From positions 1 to 42,522 of the forward strand of contig CAIKXV010000282.1 in the NCBI GenBank assembly GCA_903831455.1: a stretch of 42,522 nt of DNA, in the 5' to 3' direction. A program made the position numbers and the translations under genes. Under the pieces are notes generated by a model. It did not search any database, was not told the origin of the DNA, and worked only from the letters and a program-made list of their open reading frames with translations. This document shows, in pieces, positions 27,004 to 35,666 of this stretch. Origin of the DNA: an uncultured Pseudomonadota bacterium. GTDB taxonomy: Bacteria; Pseudomonadota; Gammaproteobacteria; Burkholderiales; CAIKXV01. Numbering within the stretch: the first letter of the stretch is position 1; each line of letters begins with the position of its first letter.

Positions 27004-28479
27004 TCACGCGAGCCGGGCCTCCTTCTTCACGCGCGCGAGCGTCGCCATCTCGGGCGACTTCTTGTACTGCGCGTCGAGCGGATAGCAGCCAGACACCAGC
27101 CCGTTGCGAGGCGCGGTCGTGCAGTCGCTGAACGTGCGGCACAGGCGCTTGCGCTGCATGTCCCGACCGGCGAGCAGGTCGGCGGGCAGCTCCGGGTAGG
27201 ACAGCATCAGGCGTCCGAGGCCGACGAAATCGGTCCAGCCTTCGCGCACTGCGGCCTGCGCGACATGGGGCAGGAACTCCTGCAGGTAGGTGTAGCCACT
27301 ACCGACGAACACGAGGTCGGGGAATCGATGCTTGAGATCGCGCACCGTGGCCAGGTGGCGCATTACGCCCAGCAGCGGATCTTCCGGCGGCTGGTAGCCA
27401 TCCGAGGGCGGGTAGATCGCAGGTCGAGTGAGGTGCGGGTTGTAGTAGGGGCTGCCCAGCGTGATGTTGAACAGCCGGATGCCGAGCGACCGCGCGATCT
27501 CGATGAACCCGACCGCCTCGGCCAGGCCGCACTGCGCGGGATCCGTCTCGTCGGTGCCGAAACCGTAGCGGTAGGGCAGGGCGCCTGCGAAATCGACCGG
27601 CACTCCGGGGCCGAGTACGTCGGGCGTCGATCGATCCGGGTCGGGGCGGAACGGCACCTGATCCATGGCGGACAGGCGCACACCGATATCCAGTCCGGGC
27701 GCCTCGGCCCGGATGCCGGCGACCAGTTCACGCAGGAAGCGGGTGCGGTTGTGGAGCGAGCCGCCATAGTCGCCGGCGCGCGTCTTGGCGGCGAGAAACT
27801 CGTGTCCGAGGTAGCCGTGGCAATGCTTGAGGTCGACGAAGTCGAAACCGATTTCGCGGGCTCGCTTCGCGGCGACGACGAAATCCTCGATCAGGGCCCG
27901 GATATCCCCGTCCTCGAGGATGCGGATGCGCTCGGGGGGGCCGAAGCGGCCATCGAGCAGCGGATGCCGGAACAGCACCCGCGGTTCCATGCGCGAGGGG
28001 TCATCGGGTTTGCAGAAGCGTCCCGAGTGGGTGAGCTGCAGGCCGATCATCAGACCGCTGTCGCTGCCCATTGCCCGCCGGTGCTCCGCAGCGAGCGTCT
28101 CGCGCAGGCGGGCGATCCCGGACAGGGTGTGGGGCTGCAGGACGAGCTGGCGCGGATTGGCGCGCCCGTCGTGGCGAACGGCGACGGCCTCGCCTCCCCA
28201 GATCAGCTTGGCGCCGGAGGCCCCGAATCGCTGCCACCGTCGGCGCGTGAGTTCGGTGGGGCGACCGTCCGCCTCGCCGTCCCACCCCTCCATGGGCTGC
28301 ACGCACCAGCGGTTGCCGACGGTCCGCTCGCCGAGCCGCAGCGGTTGCGCCATCGGCGATGCGTCGCCCTGCAGCGCCTCGTCGTCGCAGGGCATGTCCA
28401 CCTCGAGCCGGCGCAGGTTCTCGCGAAAGCCCGATGCGCTACCCAGCCCCTTGACCTTGATGAAATCACCGAACTTCAT
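27004..28479 (-). CDS. NADH:flavin oxidoreductase, Old Yellow Enzyme family
   Basis: 491 residues. A TIM-barrel flavoprotein: [17 protein letters not shown] opens the barrel, [17 protein letters not shown] carries the usual H-S-GR contact, and [16 protein letters not shown] corresponds to the substrate and flavin site. [19 protein letters not shown] and the late [12 protein letters not shown] are family hallmarks. It reduces an activated double bond using FMN and NAD(P)H, or demethylates like the 2,4-dienoyl-CoA reductase group. There is no C-terminal Rossmann domain, though a late cysteine-bearing stretch ([16 protein letters not shown]) resembles part of that group's cluster region. It heads the minus-strand series with Bug, DUF993 and Bug. 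Confidence 0.88.
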   Translation of the reverse strand: MKFGDFIKVKGLGSASGFRENLRRLEVDMPCDDEALQGDASPMAQPLRLGERTVGNRWCVQPMEGWDGEADGRPTELTRRRWQRFGASGAKLIWGGEAVAVRHDGRANPRQLVLQPHTLSGIARLRETLAAEHRRAMGSDSGLMIGLQLTHSGRFCKPDDPSRMEPRVLFRHPLLDGRFGPPERIRILEDGDIRALIEDFVVAAKRAREIGFDFVDLKHCHGYLGHEFLAAKTRAGDYGGSLHNRTRFLRELVAGIRAEAPGLDIGVRLSAMDQVPFRPDPDRSTPDVLGPGVPVDFAGALPYRYGFGTDETDPAQCGLAEAVGFIEIARSLGIRLFNITLGSPYYNPHLTRPAIYPPSDGYQPPEDPLLGVMRHLATVRDLKHRFPDLVFVGSGYTYLQEFLPHVAQAAVREGWTDFVGLGRLMLSYPELPADLLAGRDMQRKRLCRTFSDCTTAPRNGLVSGCYPLDAQYKKSPEMATLARVKKEARLA

Positions 28480-28890
28480 GTGCGTGGCTCGTGGATCGTG
28501 GATCCGGCGCGGGCACGATGTGCGGTCGCGCGCCGTGATCCGGCAGGATGCGAGCCGCGGGTCTTCGCAGGCTCCGACCGAATCTACCGGGGTGGGAATG
28601 GACGCGCAACGAACCCGTGGGCGGGGGGCCGCTGGCCGGCGCTCGGGTTGTCACGTCCGCGCGGCAGGGGGGCGCCTTGCGCGCGGCCGCGCGCAGGGCG
28701 GCATTCGCCTGGGGCCGGCTTCGGGCGCCCGAGGCCGGGACGGGCGCGGCGCTGCGGCGCGGTTGTCCGGGGCGGATGCGACGCTGCGACGGCGTCATCC
28801 GGGACATCGCGTCGGCGCCCGCACGCAACAGCCGTCCGGCGATGCGTTGCCTGTAGCATCGGTGCTTCGCCGACCCTGCCGGAGATCGAC
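28480..28890. other. Divergent intergenic region
   Basis: 411 bases between the Old-Yellow-Enzyme gene (minus) and a Bug gene (plus). I see no gene and no clear promoter; regulatory sites for both directions are expected here. Confidence 0.4.
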
Positions 28891-29862
28891 ATGCGCGTCC
28901 GTTCCCTTCCCCTGCTGCTGGCCGTCCTGACGGGAGTCATGGTCGGTGCCCCGTGCGCCATCGCGGAGCTGCGGCCCTCGCGCCCGATCCGGCTCGTCGT
29001 GCCGTTTCCCCCGGGCGGGCTGATCGACAACATGGCGAGGTTGATCGGCCCGCGCATGGCGCAGGATCTCGGCGTGCCGGTACCGATCGAGAACAAGCCG
29101 GGGGCGGGCGGCAACCTGGGCGCCGCCGAGGTGTCGCGGGCGGCCCCGGACGGCCACACGCTTCTGATGGCCTCGCCCCCGCTCACGATCAACCCGGCCC
29201 TCTACGCGAAGCTGCCGTACGACCCTCGCAGCCTCGTGCCGTTGGGACTGCTCGGCCGGGTACCGAACGTGCTCGTGGTGAACCCCGGATCGGGGCTGTC
29301 CAGCGTGGCGGAACTGACCGCCCGGGTACGCGCGCAGCCCGGGCAGTTGAACTACGGGTCCAACGGCAACGGCACGTCGCTGCATCTGAGCGCGGAGCTC
29401 TACCGCACGCTCACCGGTACGCAGGTGGTCCATGTCCCGTTCCGCGGCGCGGCGGCGGGTCTCGCAGGCGTGATGGGCGGCGAGGTGGCCTTCATGTTCG
29501 ACAACCTGCCCTCGGCACTCGGACTGATCCAGGGCGGAAAGCTCCGCGCGCTGGCGGTGACCACGCCGCAGCGCAGCAGCGTCCTGCCGCAGGTGCCGAC
29601 GATGCAGGAGGCCGGCATCGCCGGCTATCAGGTCTTCGCCTGGTTTGGCCTCGCGGCGCCGGCAGGATTGACCGCGGCAGTGCACCAGCGGCTGGAAGGT
29701 ACGCTCGAACGCATCGCCCGCAACGAGGAGATGCGCATCGCCGTCGCGAAGGCAGGGGCCGAGCCCGCATGGCTGGATGCGCAGGGAACAGCCGCGTTCA
29801 TGCAGGCCGACAGCGCGCAGTGGAAGAAGGTGGCCGAGTTCGCGAAGATCTCGCTCGACTGA
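28891..29862 (+). CDS. Bug/TctC-family tripartite tricarboxylate receptor
   Basis: 323 residues from the ATG at 28891, with CGGAGA 5-10 bases upstream. A signal peptide (MRVRSLPLLLAVLTGVMVGA, cleavage after AIA) is followed by RPSRPIRLVVPFPPGGLID, IENKPGAGGNLG, APDGHTLLMASP and YGSNGNGTSLHLSAE. It stands alone on the plus strand, divergent from the Old-Yellow-Enzyme/Bug/DUF993 group. A very long open frame from 26890 runs into this gene, but its first two thirds are antisense to other genes. Ligand unknown. Confidence 0.93.
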   Translation: MRVRSLPLLLAVLTGVMVGAPCAIAELRPSRPIRLVVPFPPGGLIDNMARLIGPRMAQDLGVPVPIENKPGAGGNLGAAEVSRAAPDGHTLLMASPPLTINPALYAKLPYDPRSLVPLGLLGRVPNVLVVNPGSGLSSVAELTARVRAQPGQLNYGSNGNGTSLHLSAELYRTLTGTQVVHVPFRGAAAGLAGVMGGEVAFMFDNLPSALGLIQGGKLRALAVTTPQRSSVLPQVPTMQEAGIAGYQVFAWFGLAAPAGLTAAVHQRLEGTLERIARNEEMRIAVAKAGAEPAWLDAQGTAAFMQADSAQWKKVAEFAKISLD

Positions 29863-29931
29863 TTCCTTGCGGGCTTCGGGCGCCGTTGCCGGGTAACGGC
29901 CCACCGCCCAAGGCCAGAGCCCACCGCCACT

Positions 29932-29952
29932 GCGAACCGCGAACCGCGAACC
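29932..29952. repeat. Heptamer repeat (gcgaacc, three copies)
   Basis: Three exact gcgaacc units in a row in the 147-base gap between converging genes. Probably replication slippage. Confidence 0.8.
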
Positions 29953-30009
29953 GCCAGCCTCCCCGCCGAACCGGTCTCGGTCTGCCTGCGTCGATCTTCG
30001 CCGGTATGG

Positions 30010-30711
30010 CTAGCGGGTGCCCGCGAGGTCGAGCGCCTCCAGCAGGGCGCGCGCGACCCGCTCCGAGGACTGCGGGTTCTGTCCGGTGATCAGCCGGCCG
30101 TCGCGCACGGCGAAGGGGCGCCAGCTGTCCGCCGACTCGAAGCGACCGCCCAGTTCGCGCAGGCGCGTCTCCAGCAGGAACGGCACGATTGCGTCCAGCC
30201 CGACTGCGGTCTCCTCGGCGTTGGTGAAGCTGTTCACGCGCAAGCCGCTCACCACGGGCAAACCATCGGGCCGCCGGGCGGAGACGAGGCCGGCGGGTCC
30301 GTGACAGACGGCCGCTATCCATCGTCCGTTCGCGAAGGCACGCTCGACGGCCCTCGTGACGCCCGGGTCGACCGGCAGGTCCCACATCGTGCCGTGTCCG
30401 CCCGGAAAGAACAGCGCATCGAAATCGGCGCCGTCCGACTCGGAGACCCGCCGAGTGTCTGCCAGCGCGCCCTGCAGGGTGGCGTCCTTCAGAAGGCGTT
30501 CGACGGCGGGATCGTTCCCGCCGGCGGGTTTCACGCTGCCCGGATCGATCGGGGCCGCGCCGCCGGCCGGCGAGGCGAGCGTCACGGTTGCACCGGCATC
30601 GACCAGCGCGTAGTAGGGCACCGCCAGTTCCTCCGCCCACAGGCCGGTGGGCTTGCCGGAGTCGCCAAGGCGTGCATGCGAGGTGACGATCATCAGTACG
30701 CGGGTCTTCAT
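30010..30711 (-). CDS. DJ-1/PfpI-superfamily protein (Hsp31-like)
   Basis: 233 residues. VLMIVTSHARLGDSGKPTGL opens the fold, Glu27 in LWAEELA and Cys136 in IAAVCHGPAGL are the conserved acid and nucleophile, and FPGGHGTMWDL is the family glycine loop. Proteins of this subgroup act as glutathione-independent glyoxalase III or deglycase/chaperone-like enzymes against methylglyoxal. The size fits the Hsp31 class of about 230 residues. It is cytoplasmic by lack of a signal. It lies 57 bases upstream of the end of the kelch gene on the same strand as that gene's neighbours, but no shared function is evident. Confidence 0.88.
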   Translation of the reverse strand: MKTRVLMIVTSHARLGDSGKPTGLWAEELAVPYYALVDAGATVTLASPAGGAAPIDPGSVKPAGGNDPAVERLLKDATLQGALADTRRVSESDGADFDALFFPGGHGTMWDLPVDPGVTRAVERAFANGRWIAAVCHGPAGLVSARRPDGLPVVSGLRVNSFTNAEETAVGLDAIVPFLLETRLRELGGRFESADSWRPFAVRDGRLITGQNPQSSERVARALLEALDLAGTR

Positions 30712-30768
30712 CGGGGGCGGCTCGCAGGTCTGGACAGGTGTGGAGTGGCCGTCGGGTTCAGCAACCGG

Positions 30769-31872
30769 TCACGCAAGTACGAACGCCTCGTGGATCGAGG
30801 ACTGCATCGATCCGCCGACGATCGGGCCTCCGCCGGCCACGTACAGCGTGTCGCCGATCGCCACTGCGCCCAGTCCATGGCGGGGCGTGGGCATCGGGGC
30901 ATGCGACTCCCAGCGATCGGCCTTGAAGTCGTAGCTCTCGTTCTGCCCGAACACCCGGCGCGTACCCTCGCCGCCAACCGCGTACAGGCGCCCGCCGATC
31001 AGTCCCACCCCGTGGCCGCTGCGCGGGGTGGGCAGCGGCGCGCGCTCGGACCAGCGATCGGTCTTCGGATCGTAGACGTGGTGCAGGCCGGTGTTGAAGT
31101 GGAACGTGTCCAGTCGGCCCCCGATGCAGTGGATGCGTCCCTCCCACACGCAGTGCCCGATGTGGTCGCGCTGGGCGGGGATCGGCGCTCGCGGGCTCCA
31201 GCGGTCCGTCTTCGGGTCATACACGTCGTGCCAGTCGATCGAGCGGGAGTCGCGCCCTGCGATCGCGTGCACCCGACCGTCGAGTACTTCCACGGCGATG
31301 GCCCCGCGCGGACGCGGCAGCGGCGCGATGCGACGCCACTCGTTGCCGTCGGCCTCCCACACGAAGCACTGCGAGTGCGGCGCACGGTTCTGCTCGATGA
31401 AGCCACCGATCGCGTAGATCTGGCGATCGTCCATCGTGCCGATGCCGATGTGATTGCCGCCGAACGGGATGGGTGCCGCGCTCTCCCAGCGGTTGGACTT
31501 CGGGTCGTAGACGTGGTGGTAGTTGCGATCGACGCGCTGCATGCCGTAGCCGCCGACGATGTGCATGCGTCCGCGGCAGACCGTCGCCCAGGCCATCTCG
31601 CTGCGGGGCAGGGGCAGGTTGGCGCGGGTGATCCAGCGGCCCTGACGCGCCGCGGCCGGTGCCGAGCTGGCGGTGTAGCGCACCTCGGCCGCGGCCGCCG
31701 GCAGGTCGCGGATGTTCGGATCGAACAGGTGCGAATAGGGGCTGTCATGGTGCGGCATCGCGTCCGCGCCCTTGGCGGGCATGGCGTGTCCGGCATGCTG
31801 GGCGTGGGCGAAGGGCGCGCTTGCGAGTCCGGCGGCCAGCGAACTGACGAAACGGCGGCGGGTCAACGACAT
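30769..31872 (-). CDS. Tat-exported kelch-repeat protein
   Basis: 367 residues from MSLTRRRFVSSLAAGLASAP at 31872, a twin-arginine signal cleaved near AHA. After a His/Met-rich stretch (QHAGHAMPAKGADAMPHHD) that could bind copper comes a beta-propeller with repeated blade ends such as VYDPKSNRWES, VYDPKTDRWSP, VYDPKTDRWSE and YDFKADRWES, and blade starts such as IHCIGGR and LYAVGGEG. About six blades are visible. Kelch propellers bind proteins or sugars, and some carry redox metals; its role here is unknown. It lies 190 bases after the DUF350 gene on the same strand. Confidence 0.85.
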   Translation of the reverse strand: MSLTRRRFVSSLAAGLASAPFAHAQHAGHAMPAKGADAMPHHDSPYSHLFDPNIRDLPAAAAEVRYTASSAPAAARQGRWITRANLPLPRSEMAWATVCRGRMHIVGGYGMQRVDRNYHHVYDPKSNRWESAAPIPFGGNHIGIGTMDDRQIYAIGGFIEQNRAPHSQCFVWEADGNEWRRIAPLPRPRGAIAVEVLDGRVHAIAGRDSRSIDWHDVYDPKTDRWSPRAPIPAQRDHIGHCVWEGRIHCIGGRLDTFHFNTGLHHVYDPKTDRWSERAPLPTPRSGHGVGLIGGRLYAVGGEGTRRVFGQNESYDFKADRWESHAPMPTPRHGLGAVAIGDTLYVAGGGPIVGGSMQSSIHEAFVLA

Positions 31873-32061
31873 CGGCGGCTCCGTGGGCGGGTGGGGGCGT
31901 GAGTCACGAACGGACCGCCGGATTATGCCCGGGGGCGAGCGGCGGGGGACGCCGCCGGGCCCGCGCTGCATGCGCCGCGGCCGCTCCGGGTCACGCCTCG
32001 AGCACCTGCGGCGGGTTCGATCCCGTCCACCGCGAGCCCGAATGATCCGCCGCAACCCCGA

Positions 32062-32472
32062 TCAGTACGTCATGCAGGCCGCGTTGAGCATGCCGGCTGC
32101 GAGCGACATCACCCCCAGGAACAGTCCATGCGCAACCTTGCCTTCGGGAATGCCGGTCACGATGCCCGGCATCGTGAGCCTCACGCCGAGATACACCAGC
32201 AACTGCACCACGAAGGCCACCGCGCCCCAGGACACCATGTCGAGCAGGTTCACGCTCTGCGCGACCGCGCGGGCGAGCGGCACGACGAAGCCGAAGAGCG
32301 CGCCGGCCAGGCTCCATGCAGCGGCAGTGTTGCCTTCCTGGATGAGCCGCAGTTCAGGGTAGGGCGTGATCCGGATGTAGATCGCGATGAACAGCACGAC
32401 CATCGCGAGCGTCGCCGCGAAGTAGGTCAGGAAGGCCGGCACGCCCATCATGTAGTCCAGCAGCACGCCCAT
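32062..32472 (-). CDS. yjfL: DUF350 membrane protein (YjfL-like)
   Basis: 136 residues with four membrane segments. YIRITPYPELRLIQEGNTAAA followed by a hydrophobic helix is the DUF350 pattern; the second half is a repeat of the first (LVYLGVRLTMPGIVTGI). The function is unknown. In E. coli the yjfL, yjfM and yjfC genes are neighbours, and here the counterparts appear in the order DUF1190, synthase-like, DUF350 with gaps of 2 and 30 bases. Confidence 0.85.
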   Translation of the reverse strand: MGVLLDYMMGVPAFLTYFAATLAMVVLFIAIYIRITPYPELRLIQEGNTAAAWSLAGALFGFVVPLARAVAQSVNLLDMVSWGAVAFVVQLLVYLGVRLTMPGIVTGIPEGKVAHGLFLGVMSLAAGMLNAACMTY

Positions 32473-32502
32473 CGGGTGTCCCTCGTCGTGTGGATGATCG
32501 GT

Positions 32503-33666
32503 TCAGTCGAACCAGTGCGGTATGAAGTGGCTGCTGTTGCGGGTGATCGGCGAACCATCCTCGCGGATGCCCATGCCGGCTGCCCGGTCGCCGACGATCC
32601 ACGAGCCGATCACCGGATAGCGGTCGTCGAAGCGCGGCAGCGGGGCATAGGCCTGGTAGATGTAGCCTTCGGCGCCGTAGCGACCGCCCTCGTGGTGATT
32701 GCCCTGCGCGGAGCGGATCGTCACGTTGGCACCCTCGCGCGAGTACAGCGGCTTCCTCACGTGGTTCGACGCCCAGTCCCCGGCGCTGGCGGCCAGGCCG
32801 GAGGCGTCGAAGCTGGCGGGCAGCAGGTTCGGATGCCCGGGGAACAGTTCCCAGAGCACCGGCAGTATGGCCTTGTTCGAGAGCAGCATCTTCCACGGCG
32901 GCTCGATGATTCGGGTGCCCGAGCCGGCGATGCAGGGGCCGAAGGCCTCGCGCAGCATCCACTCCCAGGGGTAGAGCTTGAACAGCGACTCGATCGGCCG
33001 GCCGTCGAGGTCGACGAAGCGGCCGGCGGATTCGCGCTCGCCCGCGCCCGGTACCGGTACCCAGCCGATCGCCTCGATGTCGATCGCGCGCGCGTCCAGT
33101 CCGGCCTGCAGCGCGGTGTCGAGCAGGTACTGCAGGGTATCCGCGTCCTCGTCGTTGCCCATCGAGCAGGTGAGGATGAGGTCTCCGGGCAGCCCCATCG
33201 TCCCCCAGCGTTCGACGAGTTTCTCGTGCAGCGAGTTGAACTGGTCGCGGTCGGGATGAACGTCCTGCAGCCAGTACCACTGGACCACGGCCGCCTCCAC
33301 CAGCGAGGTGGGGGTGTCGGCGTTGTACTCGAGCATCTTCGGCTCGCCGGTGCCGTCCCACGAGAAGTCGAACCGGCCGAACAGGCTCGGTTCGCTGCGC
33401 CGCCACGAGTCCACCACGAGCGGTATCGCAGGCTCGGGGAGGCGGAAGCGATCGAATGCGCCGGTGGACACGACGTGCGCGACGGCTTCGAGGCAGAGCG
33501 CGTGCACCGCTTCGGTGGCCGCTTCGAGCGCATCGATCTCGCCGGCGCTGAAGGCGTAGCAGGCCGACTCGTCCCAGTATCCGCCGTCGGCGCTGTGGAA
33601 GCTGAAGCCGACGGCCTCGCATCTCCGCTGCCAGTCAGGGCGCGGCGTGCGGCGTTCGCGGCGCAT
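32503..33666 (-). CDS. Glutathionylspermidine synthase family, ATP-grasp (YjfC/YgiC-like)
   Basis: 387 residues from MRRERRTPRPDWQRR at 33666. It matches the synthetase half of glutathionylspermidine synthase: WDESACYAFSAGEIDALEAA, then FGRFDFSWDGTGEPKMLEYN, then EPPWKMLLSNKAILPVLWEL (the lysine region that contacts ATP), and GIREDGSPITRNSSHFIPHW at the end. Family members ligate a polyamine or peptide with ATP. YjfC and YgiC themselves have no proven substrate, and E. coli YgiC does not make glutathionylspermidine by itself as far as I know. It starts 2 bases after the DUF1190 lipoprotein stop. Confidence 0.9.
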   Translation of the reverse strand: MRRERRTPRPDWQRRCEAVGFSFHSADGGYWDESACYAFSAGEIDALEAATEAVHALCLEAVAHVVSTGAFDRFRLPEPAIPLVVDSWRRSEPSLFGRFDFSWDGTGEPKMLEYNADTPTSLVEAAVVQWYWLQDVHPDRDQFNSLHEKLVERWGTMGLPGDLILTCSMGNDEDADTLQYLLDTALQAGLDARAIDIEAIGWVPVPGAGERESAGRFVDLDGRPIESLFKLYPWEWMLREAFGPCIAGSGTRIIEPPWKMLLSNKAILPVLWELFPGHPNLLPASFDASGLAASAGDWASNHVRKPLYSREGANVTIRSAQGNHHEGGRYGAEGYIYQAYAPLPRFDDRYPVIGSWIVGDRAAGMGIREDGSPITRNSSHFIPHWFD

Positions 33667-33668
33667 CG

Positions 33669-34082
33669 TCAGCCACCGCTGCTGCCGCGCGCGCTGGCGC
33701 CGAACCCCCCGCGCGAGGTTCCCGACGAATCGGTGGATACGGTGCCGCGTTGTGCGGCCGCCGCGCGCGCGTTCCAGTTCTGCACCAGCATGTTGCCGCG
33801 GCCGTACTCGATGTTGCCGTTGCGTGTATCCACGACGCCGTAGCGGTTGTCGCGCCCGTGGGTCCTGCGCTTGCCATGGGGATACGTCGGGCCGTACCAG
33901 CCTGTTCCGCCGCCCGCCGTGGTCGTCGGCTCGCAGGTGGCGCTCTCGCCCCAGTCGGTCCGGCAGTCGGCCTCGCGCAGGTACAAGTCGCGCAGCGGTA
34001 TGGGCGCCTGTTCGCAACCGGCCAGCAGCGAGCCGGCCAGCAGCAGCGGTACGCAGGCGGATCGGCGGTGTTGCGGGCTCAT
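33669..34082 (-). CDS. DUF1190-like lipoprotein (YgiB/YjfM-like)
   Basis: 137 residues. LLLAGSLLAGC ends in a lipobox whose cysteine (residue 23) should be lipidated, so it sits in a membrane facing the periplasm. The mature part is short, glycine/serine rich and low in complexity, with an early pair of cysteines (ADCRTDWGESATCEP) followed by GWYGPTYPHG. This agrees with the DUF1190 proteins encoded next to ygiC/yjfC in other bacteria. First gene of the set. The function is unknown. Confidence 0.75.
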   Translation of the reverse strand: MSPQHRRSACVPLLLAGSLLAGCEQAPIPLRDLYLREADCRTDWGESATCEPTTTAGGGTGWYGPTYPHGKRRTHGRDNRYGVVDTRNGNIEYGRGNMLVQNWNARAAAAQRGTVSTDSSGTSRGGFGASARGSSGG

Positions 34083-34315
34083 GCGGGAAGGCGCAGGCGG
34101 CGGTGACGGTGGCTGTGGTGGTCAGTATACGAGACCGGGCCCGGGCGGACGATACGGACGAGCCGCACGGGGTGCCGCGGCGGGGCGGCCCATCGACCTG
34201 CCACTCCGGGCAGGTCAGTGGCCTGGATCGACGCCATGCACCTCATTCGCTGGACATCCGGGTCGCCGACCGCGCTCGGGCGGTGCGGGTCGCCCTGCCG
34301 GCGAGCGGCGCGCGG

Positions 34316-35374
34316 CTATTCGAGCCTGACGCCCGAGGCCTTCACGACCTTCGCCCATTTCGCGATCTCCGAGCGGATGTAGGCCGCGAACTCATCGGGC
34401 GTGCTGCCGACGAGTTCGAATCCGACGCCCTCGAGTCGCTGCCGGACATCGGGCATCGCGAGCGCCTTGACGGTTTCCGCGTGCAGCCGCGCGACGGCCG
34501 GCTTCGGTGTTCGCGCGGGCGCGAGCAGGCCGTACCAGGCGGTCGCTTCGAATCCGGGGAAGCCCGATTCCGCGATGGTCGGCACGTCGGGCACCGCCGT
34601 GCTGCGTTTCGCGCTGGTCACGGCAAGCGCGCGCAGCTTGCCCGCCCTGACGTGAGGCAGCGTCGATGACATGCCGCTGAACATCGCCTGCACCTGACCT
34701 CCGACGAGATCGCCCACCGCCTGACCGCTCCCCTTGTAGGGGATGTGCACCATGTCGATGCTCGCGAGGCCGTTGAGCAGTTCGCCGGTCAGGTGTCCGA
34801 TGCTCGCCACGCTGGCCGAGGCGAAGTTCACCTTGCGCGGATTCGCCTTCACGTAGGCGACGAAGGCCTTGAAGTTGCCTGCGGGCACCGACGGGTGCAC
34901 CACGAGGATGTTGGGCGCGTTGGCCAGATGCGTGATGGGCGCGAAGTCGCGGACCGGATCGTAGGGCATCTTCGCGGTCACGGCGGGGCCGATGCCGAGA
35001 TTCGCGATGTAGCCGAGGACGATGGTGTGGCCGTCCGGCGGGGCGCTGGCGACGATCTGCATGCCGATGTCGCCATTGGCGCCGGCGCGATTGTCCACCA
35101 CCACCGGCTGGCCCAGCCCGTCGGCCAGCCTTGCGCCCAGCACGCGGGCCAGCGTATCCGTGCTGCCGCCGGGCGCGAACGGCACGACGAATCGCACCGG
35201 GCGGGTCGGGAACGATCCGCCGGCGGTCGTCGCGAGGACCGGCAAGGCCGTGGCGCAGGCCGTGATCGCCAGGCAGGCTGCCGCCAGCGACGTGTGCACG
35301 GCTGTACGCCGGTCCCTGGTCGGTCGATGGGCGCGGGGGACTGCGCGGCACTTCGGCGTCGTGTTGTCCGACAT
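34316..35374 (-). CDS. Bug/TctC-family tripartite tricarboxylate receptor
   Basis: 352 residues from the ATG at 35374, the only ATG between the upstream low-complexity part and the signal. The n-region before the hydrophobic core (VHTSLAAACLAITACATALP) is unusually long, about 25 residues, so a later GTG start at the valine of AVHTSL is possible. The mature part has FPTRPVRFVVPFAPGGSTD, VDNRAGANGDIG and PPDGHTIVLGYI. It stands alone, next to the toxin-antitoxin islet. The 233-base gap downstream to the DUF1190 gene holds nothing I can support. Ligand unknown. Confidence 0.9.
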   Translation of the reverse strand: MSDNTTPKCRAVPRAHRPTRDRRTAVHTSLAAACLAITACATALPVLATTAGGSFPTRPVRFVVPFAPGGSTDTLARVLGARLADGLGQPVVVDNRAGANGDIGMQIVASAPPDGHTIVLGYIANLGIGPAVTAKMPYDPVRDFAPITHLANAPNILVVHPSVPAGNFKAFVAYVKANPRKVNFASASVASIGHLTGELLNGLASIDMVHIPYKGSGQAVGDLVGGQVQAMFSGMSSTLPHVRAGKLRALAVTSAKRSTAVPDVPTIAESGFPGFEATAWYGLLAPARTPKPAVARLHAETVKALAMPDVRQRLEGVGFELVGSTPDEFAAYIRSEIAKWAKVVKASGVRLE

Positions 35375-35504
35375 GTCGTCGATTCTCGAGTGGAGGGCGC
35401 TCGCAGTGTAATCGAGCTGCCGCCTGCACTTCGAGCGCGTGGCGGCGTGCGAACAGCGCCCGAGTTGCAGGGATACGCGCAGCGCGGCGCGCGGGCCGTG
35501 ACCG

Positions 35505-35666
35505 TCAATGCGCCGACGGGCGATACAGGTCTTCGAACTCTGCAAGACTGTCGACGAATGCCTGATCAATGGCCGCAGGCAACGTGACAATCGCTTCGCG
35601 CTGCCCGGTCGAGGATCGCACCTGTCCATTCTCGCGGGTATCAGGCAACTCGTTGACTTGTGTCAT
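35505..35666 (-). CDS. Small ORF coupled to the toxin gene, unknown function
   Basis: 53 residues, beginning MTQVNELPDTRENGQVR and ending EFEDLYRPSAH. The ATG (35666-35664) overlaps the toxin TGA (35665-35663) as ATGA, the same coupling as between antitoxin and toxin. The protein is acidic toward its end, with a probable helix (AAIDQAFVDSLAEFEDLY) and no cysteine or membrane segment. I do not recognise a family. Base composition matches the toxin-antitoxin pair rather than the flanks. It may be a third component or the remnant of another small gene. Confidence 0.55.
   Translation of the reverse strand: MTQVNELPDTRENGQVRSSTGQREAIVTLPAAIDQAFVDSLAEFEDLYRPSAH

Noticed and set aside
26890-28890. 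A fused 990-residue protein ending in the Bug receptor
   Set aside because: The first two thirds are antisense to the Old-Yellow-Enzyme gene and the adjoining gap; the receptor has its own signal peptide and ribosome-binding site.
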